A program made the position numbers and the translations under genes. A DNA stretch of 11,435 bases from Sutterella sp. (GTDB taxonomy: Bacteria > Pseudomonadota > Gammaproteobacteria > Burkholderiales > Burkholderiaceae_F): assembly GCA_019410445.1 (NCBI GenBank), contig DXSO01000043.1, positions 1-11,435 of the forward strand, written 5' to 3'. The notes beneath the pieces are model-generated. The model saw only the letters and a program-made list of their open reading frames with translations. It searched no databases and was not told where the DNA came from. Shown in pieces: positions 1 through 5,554 of the stretch (its first letter is position 1; every line of letters begins with the position of its first letter).

Positions 1-185
1 GCAAGCTCTCTCTTGATTCTTTCTGAGAAGATGATAAGCATGATTGCAACTTCCGCATCCGAGATTGCTCTTCTCTCTGCGCTTGCCTTGAAGTTGCAGT
101 TATTCAGGAGCAAATCAAAGTCTCTTTCTGTCTGAGACGCTGTGCTGCTCTGGTTGCTGAGTTGAGTTTTTGCCTTGTCGTTCAT
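1..185 (-). CDS. partial hypothetical protein, N-terminal part
   Basis: On the minus strand an ATG at 185 opens a frame that stays free of stops for 61 codons to the window edge, so only the N-terminus is seen. It begins MNDKAKTQLS and contains a hydrophilic Ser/Gln/Thr-rich stretch, then a probable helical part (ISDAEVAIMLIIFSERIKREL). I do not recognise the family. There is no membrane segment or signal peptide. The Shine-Dalgarno match is poor (AGGAAG lies too far upstream), which weakens the start choice. The cluster of TTCCTATAT repeats just upstream (201-282) looks like an operator region for this gene, which would fit a small regulator or accessory protein of the mobile element; that role is inference only. 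A nearby ATG at 195 is in another frame and meets a stop after about 26 codons. Confidence 0.42.
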   Translation of the reverse strand, partial: MNDKAKTQLSNQSSTASQTERDFDLLLNNCNFKASAERRAISDAEVAIMLIIFSERIKREL

Positions 186-200
186 GATTTTTCATGCCCG

Positions 201-282
201 ACTTCCTATATATATAGGAATTTCATATCAAACTTCCTATATACCCTACCCATAGGGGAAGTCGAGGCCATTGTTCCTATAT
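201..282. promoter_or_regulatory. TTCCTATAT repeat cluster, likely operator
   Basis: TTCCTATAT occurs at 203-211, 234-242 and 274-282, spaced 31 and 40 bases apart, which is close to three and four helical turns. The first copy is half of an 18-base perfect palindrome (203-220, TTCCTATATATATAGGAA). An imperfect inverted copy, CATAGGGGAAGT, lies at 251-262 facing ACTTCC at 232-237. The cluster sits directly upstream of the leftward gene starting at 185 and includes TATA-rich sequence that could serve as a -10 element. Binding by a dimeric regulator, perhaps the gene's own product, is inference. Confidence 0.45.
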
Positions 283-724
283 TTGTCTAGCGACCCTCTT
301 TGTCCGTCTTGTCTTCCCTACAGTTTTTTGAGCCTAGCCCGGAACTCACAGAAGTACCAGTAGGCAACTTCTGATCATCTAGCACTTGAAAAAACAGGTA
401 GTGTCTTCACATTTCGTACACAACCCTTGTTCAATCTTTCGCACAATTTTTTCGCTCGTATCAGTGGTCTCTTCCAGCTGTAATACCTTCGTCCACTGAG
501 TGCTCAATCTATCTCAAAAAACGATCCCAAAGATAGAAGAAGATCTAATCTTTTGATCAAATTGATCTGGTTGCCGAGCACTCTAGTGACTATTCGATCC
601 CAAGCAACGATCATGTTTTCAATTTTTACGGAATTTGTTTTTGACTGTTCACTAAAATATGGGGAATGCAAGGAGTAAATCGATATTACAATTCTCGAAG
701 ACAAAGTCGTAGGAATCGGAATAA

Positions 725-913
725 TTGAAATTGAGTCAGCAGTATCATACATTGCGCGAAACTTCTAAAATAAATGCCAATTATTATGAATTTATAAACC
801 CGTTTTGGCATAAATTTTACAAGGCTGCATACCTGCTTGCATCAGCAGCTAACCAATCTGCTTTAATGCACATTAAAATACTTCAAGATCTTCTACACCA
901 GAAGACACATTAA
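725..913 (+). CDS. doubtful small hypothetical protein, 62 aa
   Basis: The frame opens at a TTG directly after an in-frame TAA and runs to a TAA at 911-913. AGGA at 711-714 lies 10 bases before the TTG, a usable spacing. The product contains aromatic residues (NYYEFINPFWHKFYKAAYLL) and ends in a probable helix. No domain, signal peptide or clear membrane segment is seen. The only possible starts near the front are TTG codons, and the surrounding AT-rich DNA makes a chance frame quite possible. I do not recognise it. Confidence 0.2.
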   Translation: MKLSQQYHTLRETSKINANYYEFINPFWHKFYKAAYLLASAANQSALMHIKILQDLLHQKTH

Positions 914-988
914 AAATTAGCGCCTAATAAAAGAAATATTAAGTTTTTTTGTTAAATGACTTCCACTAAGCCATTTCATGAATCATCG

Positions 989-1015
989 TTAATAAGTCCT
1001 TAACAAACTTATTAA
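989..1015. repeat. inverted repeat, 9-base arms, 9-base spacer
   Basis: TTAATAAGT at 989-997 is matched by its exact reverse complement ACTTATTAA at 1007-1015 around the spacer CCTTAACAA. The match does not extend at either end. The geometry resembles the core site of a tyrosine recombinase or a dimer-binding operator. There is no T tract, so a terminator is unlikely. In AT-rich DNA a chance origin cannot be excluded. Confidence 0.35.
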
Positions 1016-1532
1016 TATAAAAATTGAAATTCTCATTCAATTGATTCTGCGTGCTTCAATTTCAAAAATCTTATCTTCCACAATTAGAGCTTCTTTTCTG
1101 GATAAGCCAATCCAAGAATCCATTGTTTTTGTCATTTTACAAAAAATGAATGACTCATTCGCAAACTTATTTGCAACCCATAAGAAACTTTTCGTTAAAT
1201 ACGGAAATACATCCTGCATTACTGGCTCTCTCGAACTTCAAATAGTCAACTCAAATCAAAGGTAAAATCTCGTCAATTTGAACTTTAAGAAACTAAAATC
1301 TTGTTGAGACAAGAGCATGAGGAGAATATCTATTTGGACATTGAACACGAAAATAAGTGTTTTGATGCTAAGTGATTGACCAAAGCAAAAGCAGAAAGTG
1401 CTCTACATGCACTTCAACAAAGTCTACAAAAGCACTAAATACTTGAGAGTGTGAAGCAACAAAAAAAAATCAATCTATCATTTACACAGGGATATTCTTT
1501 TAGGGTAGATTATTAATAATTGGGAGATACAA

Positions 1533-2147
1533 ATGACTTCTTTTCATTCTGACTTCGACGCACAGGTAGCAGAGATCCAACGCAAACTTGGTGAGTTCAA
1601 CGAAACAATGAACTCCCTTCCCCATACGCCTCGTTTCGTCTGCGAAAAAGGCTTGGAACGTCGTGACGGGTATATCTCCCGTTCTCCGAAGTTCTATGTT
1701 TTTCGCATGGGAGAACATTGGCCCGATCACCTCGTTCCTGTCAAATTCAGCGGAGTGAAGTTACGCTGCGGTCATACAACGTTGCGCGAAGCGTTACGCA
1801 ACGCAGAAATCGACATCCGTAATCATGGCTACAACGCGTTCATCAACGTCACAGTTGACCGCATCATTGACCGTCGTACTGATTACGTGACCGGTTTCCC
1901 GGCTCTTCTGGTAAGCAAGAACTACCGTGGAGACGTTAACCTTCTGATTAAACGTTGCAACGATGCTTTCCTGCAGTCTTCCTACTGCACCGTCTGTACA
2001 CCGGAACTCGACGATGCGTTTGAAGAAGAACTCGAACTGCAGCGCACGCCTCGCAATCGGATCTCTTATCCTGAACTCACCCCTGTTGATTGGGCTGCTA
2101 AAAGGGAACTTGCGCGTCACTGTCACATTCCCTATGTAGAACTATAA
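1533..2147 (+). CDS. hypothetical protein, 204 aa, unknown family
   Basis: I do not recognise this protein. The ATG at 1533 is preceded by GGGAG (1522-1526) at six bases' spacing, and a strong intrinsic terminator begins directly after the stop, so it is very probably a real single-gene unit. The product looks soluble, with no signal peptide or membrane segment. It is rich in charged residues and has six cysteines (37, 79, 142, 152, 155, 197), including a CTVC pair at 152-155, an RCGH motif at 78-81 and HCH at 196-198. Metal binding is possible but unproven. An acidic run (DDAFEEELELQ, 160-170) lies near the C-terminus. Its base composition is close to 50% GC, clearly above the AT-rich DNA on both sides. 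It lies in the island to the left of two recombinase genes, so it may be island cargo. Confidence 0.75.
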   Translation: MTSFHSDFDAQVAEIQRKLGEFNETMNSLPHTPRFVCEKGLERRDGYISRSPKFYVFRMGEHWPDHLVPVKFSGVKLRCGHTTLREALRNAEIDIRNHGYNAFINVTVDRIIDRRTDYVTGFPALLVSKNYRGDVNLLIKRCNDAFLQSSYCTVCTPELDDAFEEELELQRTPRNRISYPELTPVDWAAKRELARHCHIPYVEL

Positions 2148-2181
2148 AAAAAGCGGGGTTTATTCAAAACCCCGCTTTTTT
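2148..2181 (+). terminator. intrinsic terminator after the 1533-2147 gene
   Basis: GCGGGGTTT (2153-2161) pairs perfectly with AAACCCCGC (2167-2175) around a five-base loop. The stem is preceded by an A tract and followed by six T residues (2176-2181). The A and T tracts can extend the stem, so it may work in both directions. It starts directly after the stop codon of the 204-residue protein gene. Confidence 0.9.
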
Positions 2182-2690
2182 CTCTTTACATCTTTTGAGA
2201 TGTTTTCAAGTTGAATGCCTGGTTGTAATGCGTGAACGTCTCAAAGCGATCATGTTGCATGAACAAAATTCAAAGTATTTTGTAGCTGGCAACGATACCC
2301 GATCATTCTGGAAATCGTTTTGAGTTGGCTAGACGATCGGAGTTAGCCCGCAAGTAATTGGAATGCAAGTGAAGCTTTTGAGAGAAGGCCTTGGGATGAC
2401 AATCAAGAGTTCAACCAAGTACGGATATTCAATTGAGGATTGGGGATCATTGACCAGAAAAAATTTTAGGCTTCAAGGGAAAACACTAACGACACAGAAC
2501 CGACCAAGAGCTAAAAGCGAGTTTTTTTAACAACCGCTTTCCCCTTTATTTTCAACGTCTTACAACGATTTTAGGCGCATTTAAATGCCCTCAAATTTCT
2601 CGAATCGATAAGGAATGCGGCACAAAGCCTTTTAAAACGACTCAAAAATCTAACGCTGAAAACGAGAGACAAGAAATGATTGGAGTGAAA
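2182..2690. other. spacer with broken reading-frame remnants
   Basis: No intact gene of normal size is seen in these 509 bases. One plus-strand frame is coding-like in two pieces. ATG at 2228 gives 31 residues (MRERLKAIML...) up to TGA at 2321. After a further TAG, the same frame is open to TAA at 2528-2530, with an ATG at 2363 (55 residues). Neither piece has a convincing Shine-Dalgarno sequence, and I do not recognise either, so a decayed gene or chance is the likely explanation. A 12-base perfect palindrome GCATTTAAATGC lies at 2577-2588, in the region upstream of the recombinase gene. Confidence 0.35.
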
Positions 2691-2771
2691 ATGAATGATG
2701 AAATTCGGCAATTTGTTAGATGTCAAAGTAAAACAACGATTACCCAACAAAATGGTTCTTTTTTCAGGTGA
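2691..2771 (+). CDS. possible 26-aa leader peptide of the recombinase gene
   Basis: ATG at 2691 is preceded by GGAG (2682-2685) at five bases' spacing, one of the better ribosome binding sites in the island. The frame begins MNDEIRQFVR and ends at TGA 2769-2771, overlapping the GTG start of the recombinase by four bases (GTGA). The same frame could also start at ATG 2676, giving 31 residues. The recombinase GTG has no ribosome binding site of its own, so translational coupling would explain its expression. The peptide matches no family I know, and the overlap could be chance. Confidence 0.35.
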   Translation: MNDEIRQFVRCQSKTTITQQNGSFFR

Positions 2772-3814
2772 TCCTCGTCACTCCTTCCAGTCTCACTTTT
2801 ATGAACAACGAAATTTCGCTTCTCAAGCCCCAGGTGTCATTCAACGTCTCAATACCGAATGACGTTACCGTCAGCTTTGAAAATGCTGCCGAGAAGTATC
2901 TCGTGACCCTCGGAAGCAAAGCATCAGTCATCACGGTTCGAGCCAAACTCAATCGCATTGCCAAATGGTACGGCTACCGCGACTATCGAACTTGCGATTG
3001 GCATCTCATGCGTTATGCCAACGTCATCGCTTTCGTAGACAACCTCCGCAAAGGTGATGAGCCTCTGGCCGTCACAACCATCAACGCCTACCTGTGCGCC
3101 ATCAAGGGTGTGGCTCAAATGGCTTGGAATTTGGGGCAAATTTCGGATCACGATCTGATGCGCATCAAAAGCATCAAGCAGTTACGTGGCTACCGGAAAA
3201 CAGCCGGTCGCGCACTCTCCTTTCAAGAATCCGAAAAATTGCTTTCGACCTGCGATGACAATTCCCCACGGACAATCCGGGACAAGGCCATCCTCTTTCT
3301 ACTGCTCGGCTGCGGTCTCAGACGAGCTGAAATTACAGTCATCGAGATGCGCAACGTGTTCCTCGAAGAAGCCAGAATTCGGCTGATCGGCAAAGGCAAC
3401 AAAGAACGTGACGTGTTCTTGAACGATGAAGTTTGCGAAGCAGTGCAGCAGTGGGTACAAACGCGCAGCAACTTCATTAAAGTCGATCCATATCAGGGTT
3501 TCCTATTTGGAAAATGGACTCGGGGATGCAGAAACCTCATTGTTGACCGCCCTCTTAATCCCTGGGCAATTGGCGAGATTGTCAACACTTACAAAATCAA
3601 GGCCGGTGATTCAACCGGCAGGCTCAAAACAATCACAACCCATGACCTGCGGCGAACCTTTGCCACACGACTGCTTGAGCAGGGTGTGGACATTGTCGTT
3701 GTTCGTGACCTGATGGGTCATAGCAATATTTCAACCACGTCTATTTACGACCGTCGTGGAGAAGCGGCGATGAAAAAGGCAATTCTGCAAACCGATCTTC
3801 TGCATAGGAAATAA
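2768..3814 (+). CDS. tyrosine recombinase/integrase, XerC/D-like, 348 aa
   Basis: This is a site-specific DNA recombinase of the tyrosine family, which cuts and rejoins DNA strands through a covalent phosphotyrosine link. The catalytic set is complete: R185 in GCGLRRAEI, the lysine strand GKGNKER (208-214), H292 and R295 in THDLRR, H318 in LMGHSN and nucleophile Y327. Residues of about 35-135 form the SAM-like core-binding domain, and about 150-330 the catalytic domain. The length is somewhat above XerC/XerD (about 300). The GTG start lacks its own Shine-Dalgarno sequence and overlaps the stop of a short upstream frame; ATG at 2801 (residue 12) is an alternative. The gene faces the P4-type integrase convergently. 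It could serve as the integrase of a second or nested element, or resolve or invert DNA inside this island. A housekeeping Xer role is unlikely in this context. Confidence 0.88.
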   Translation: MILVTPSSLTFMNNEISLLKPQVSFNVSIPNDVTVSFENAAEKYLVTLGSKASVITVRAKLNRIAKWYGYRDYRTCDWHLMRYANVIAFVDNLRKGDEPLAVTTINAYLCAIKGVAQMAWNLGQISDHDLMRIKSIKQLRGYRKTAGRALSFQESEKLLSTCDDNSPRTIRDKAILFLLLGCGLRRAEITVIEMRNVFLEEARIRLIGKGNKERDVFLNDEVCEAVQQWVQTRSNFIKVDPYQGFLFGKWTRGCRNLIVDRPLNPWAIGEIVNTYKIKAGDSTGRLKTITTHDLRRTFATRLLEQGVDIVVVRDLMGHSNISTTSIYDRRGEAAMKKAILQTDLLHRK

Positions 3815-3841
3815 AAAAGCACCTTCCTGCAGGAAGGTGCT
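3815..3841 (-). terminator. hairpin terminator between convergent recombinases
   Basis: Positions 3818-3841 form a 24-base perfect palindrome (half-site AGCACCTTCCTG). On the minus strand it follows the stop of the 445-residue integrase gene and is succeeded by a T tract (3818-3813 and beyond), as in an intrinsic terminator. On the plus strand the hairpin directly follows the 348-residue recombinase gene but has no T tract after it, so termination should be weaker in that direction. The perfect self-complementarity allows an almost loop-free hairpin or a cruciform. Confidence 0.75.
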
Positions 3842-3850
3842 CTATGAACT

Positions 3851-5188
3851 TTACCTCTTGCGTATGAAACTTGTGCAGTAGTCTCCCCAAGCTTGCATGA
3901 TCATACGTCGTTCATTAAGGAGACGAGCTCGATCATACGCCCCATTAAAACCGTCGTTTTTTGAATGGAGAAGACAGAGCTCTACCGCCTCTTGGTCAAA
4001 GCGTCGGTTATTACCGATTTCATCATCTTTTGCCCATGTTCGAAAAGTAGCCCGAGCCGTTCCGTGAATAGTGATAACAGCTGGTTTTCCTTCGATCTTG
4101 GTTTTTCGTTTGTCTATCCATCCTTGACCATCTTGCGCCAGTCTTTTCTCGTGCAAACCACGTAAAAACATGGTTAAACCTGAGTCACTAAACGGACGAA
4201 ACTGAGCATTGATAAAAACGGTTTTTACACCAGGGTATCTTGGCAAAGAGTTCAGCAATTCTATGGCCTGAGTAGAAAGGCAAATAGTCCTATCTCTGTT
4301 TGGGATCTTAATCTTGTCGTGTTCAATCGGGATTGTCCACAATCCCTGTTTCAAATCAAATTCGTCCCATTGCGCCAGTCGCACAGCCTGAGACCTGGCT
4401 GCGGTAAGAATTGCAAACTCACAAGCTCTTGCTGAAATCGAGATGTACTCTTTCATATCCTTAAAGAGCTGGGGTATTTCAGCAACATCCGCAGCGGCAA
4501 AATTACTTTTTGACTTTTTACGTTTCTGCAGCGGCTCAATCAAAACTCCGAGAGCTCCTCCCATAGCGGCTGGATTCTCTCGATTAGTTCTCATTCTGAG
4601 GGCAATAGCCCATTGGAAAACTTTATGGATATAAGTCTTGGCCTTTCTAGCCGTGTGGCATTTACTCTGCCAAATATGTGAAAGAGTTTCACATACATCT
4701 TCCGGCGTGATGTCATCTATATCCTTCTTGCCCAGATAGGGAAACACATGAAGCTCAAGAACACGTAGTGTCTCTATCTCACCCTTCTTATTGTGAACCC
4801 AAAAGCCATTCAGAGAACGCGTTTCGACCCACTTGCGACCTAATGCCTCAAATGTACGGTCCGCTTTCCTCTTGACTTCCTGCGACACTTCTTCACTTGC
4901 AATTTTTACAGGTCTTTTAGCCAGTCGCAACTTGGATGGGTCCTCACCATTTTCTATCATGGCCCGAACTTCAGCAGCCTTGATGCGGGCTTGGGAAAGC
5001 GACAACTGAGGATAACTTCCAATGCCGAAGTCACGCCTGATTCCATTAACGCTGTAGCGCAGAAAAAAATAAATGCGTTCATCACGCTTCCTGGCATACA
5101 GACCAGAAACAACACCAACAGCAACGCAGGATTTATCCGGCAGTGAACGCAATTCCACCGCAGTCAAAGGCTTTGCGAGTTTCGACAT
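3851..5188 (-). CDS. P4-type tyrosine integrase, 445 aa
   Basis: This is a tyrosine integrase of the kind that carries prophages and genomic islands into tRNA 3' ends. Residues 1-95 match the N-terminal arm-binding domain (DUF4102 type: SGLYARK, then FGIGSYPQLSLSQAR at 54-68). A core-binding domain follows (about 112-210), then the catalytic domain. R265 (TAARSQ), a lysine near 292-294, H375 and R379 (HGTARATFRTW), H408 (LLHSK) and Y418 (GAYDRA) complete the active site, so the protein looks intact. The ATG at 5188 has no clear Shine-Dalgarno sequence. The gene starts 191 bases from the 3' end of tRNA-Ser, the standard place for such an integrase. The inverted repeat around its promoter region and the CGAAC repeats next to the tRNA may be operator and arm-type sites. 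The attachment site is inferred. Confidence 0.93.
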   Translation of the reverse strand: MSKLAKPLTAVELRSLPDKSCVAVGVVSGLYARKRDERIYFFLRYSVNGIRRDFGIGSYPQLSLSQARIKAAEVRAMIENGEDPSKLRLAKRPVKIASEEVSQEVKRKADRTFEALGRKWVETRSLNGFWVHNKKGEIETLRVLELHVFPYLGKKDIDDITPEDVCETLSHIWQSKCHTARKAKTYIHKVFQWAIALRMRTNRENPAAMGGALGVLIEPLQKRKKSKSNFAAADVAEIPQLFKDMKEYISISARACEFAILTAARSQAVRLAQWDEFDLKQGLWTIPIEHDKIKIPNRDRTICLSTQAIELLNSLPRYPGVKTVFINAQFRPFSDSGLTMFLRGLHEKRLAQDGQGWIDKRKTKIEGKPAVITIHGTARATFRTWAKDDEIGNNRRFDQEAVELCLLHSKNDGFNGAYDRARLLNERRMIMQAWGDYCTSFIRKR

Positions 5189-5192
5189 GATT

Positions 5193-5257
5193 TGATGATG
5201 GTCTAAACAGTTTTTTGAAATTCTAACTCGCGTTATCCATCATCCAGACCATCATCA
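5193..5257. promoter_or_regulatory. 12-base inverted repeat upstream of integrase
   Basis: TGATGATGGTCT (5193-5204) has its exact reverse complement AGACCATCATCA at 5246-5257. The arms are centred 53 bases apart, about five helical turns. The inner arm ends five bases before the integrase start codon. A TAGAAT hexamer on the minus strand (5225-5220) lies at the exact midpoint and could be a -10 box, although I see no good -35. Repression of the integrase by a protein bridging both arms is a reasonable inference. Confidence 0.4.
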
Positions 5258-5273
5258 GCACCCTGGCTGTTGG

Positions 5274-5362
5274 CGAACCGTGCCGAACGGTAACGAACGG
5301 CAAAATCAGCTATCAGCTTGATTTAAAAGGCGAAAAAACAAAAATCCCGAACGGTAACGAAC
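5274..5362. repeat. CGAAC repeats with 10-base period
   Basis: CGAAC begins at 5274, 5284 and 5294, exactly 10 bases apart, and again at 5348 and 5358, also 10 apart. The 16-mer CCGAACGGTAACGAAC is present twice, at 5283-5298 and 5347-5362. The repeats lie between the tRNA 3' end and the integrase start, where arm-type integrase or excisionase sites are found in other tRNA-integrating elements. The second group is also part of the tRNA terminator stem-loop. Confidence 0.55.
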
Positions 5363-5370
5363 CATTCGGG
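5331..5370 (-). terminator. intrinsic terminator of tRNA-Ser
   Basis: Read on the minus strand, CCCGAATGGT (5370-5361) pairs with ACCGTTCGGG (5355-5346), with one T-G wobble, around a five-base loop TCGTT. A T-rich run (ATTTTTGTTTTTT) follows. It begins ten bases after the CCA end of the tRNA and should stop tRNA transcription before the integrase gene. If the element recombined within the tRNA 3' end, this terminator came in with the element. Confidence 0.82.
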
Positions 5371-5379
5371 ACATCTGTC

Positions 5380-5470
5380 TGGCGGAAGGAGTGGGATTTG
5401 AACCCACGATACGGTATGACCGTATACCGGATTTCGAGTCCGGCGCATTCGACCACTCTGCCATCCTTCC
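5380..5470 (-). tRNA. tRNA-Ser(CGA)
   Basis: The 91-base gene includes the encoded CCA (5382-5380). The acceptor strands GGAAGGA and TCCTTCC pair perfectly, with discriminator G. The anticodon loop CTCGAAA gives anticodon CGA, reading UCG. The long variable arm (TATACGGTCATACCGTAT region) is the class II hallmark of tRNA-Ser, and the T loop GTTCAAATC is normal. The gene appears intact, as expected when an island inserts at the 3' end and restores it. The P4-type integrase gene is the next gene downstream. Confidence 0.96.
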
Positions 5471-5494
5471 GCAGTGATCACTTTCGTATTGTGA

Positions 5495-5531
5495 GGGGCG
5501 CATCTTAGCAAAAGTTTGAGATTTTTGCCAC
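5495..5531 (-). promoter_or_regulatory. promoter of tRNA-Ser
   Basis: On the minus strand a TAAGAT -10 box (5507-5502) is followed by the GC-rich discriminator GCGCCCC, which is typical of stringently controlled stable-RNA promoters. GTGGCA (5531-5526) at 18 bases' spacing is a fair -35 match (4 of 6). Transcription would start near 5495, about 25 bases before the mature tRNA 5' end. Confidence 0.55.
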
Positions 5532-5554
5532 GCCCCCAATATATTTTTCGAAAT

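Larger units (their letters stand above)
290..1532. other. AT-rich stretch without a confident gene
   Basis: This stretch of about 1.2 kb is AT-rich compared with the genes on either side and holds no reading frame that I would call with confidence. Frames of 60 to 82 codons exist on both strands, but they overlap one another, lack good start signals and match no family I know. The best plus-strand candidate is 725-913, listed separately. A frame at 1283-1510 is coding-like in composition but is interrupted by TGA at 1373 and TAA at 1436, as in a decayed gene. An inverted repeat with 9-base arms lies at 989-1015, and another with 7-base arms at 1022-1042. The pattern fits a degraded part of a mobile element. 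Confidence 0.5.

Noticed and set aside
201..282. Possible CRISPR array
   Set aside because: The repeats are only about 9 bases, unevenly spaced and too few, and no cas gene is seen.
504..752. Minus-strand frame of 82 codons
   Set aside because: It is a low-complexity Ser/Ile-rich sequence with no recognisable motif and no convincing ribosome binding site, and it overlaps the start of the better plus-strand candidate.
1037..1265. Overlapping frames of 60 to 74 codons on both strands
   Set aside because: Neither has a good start signal, they cover the same bases on opposite strands, and the AT-rich context makes chance frames common.
5283..5362. 16-base direct repeat as a possible attL/attR pair
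   Set aside because: The copies are only 64 bases apart and both lie on the integrase side of the tRNA, so they cannot bound an island. Arm-type sites or repeat units are more likely.
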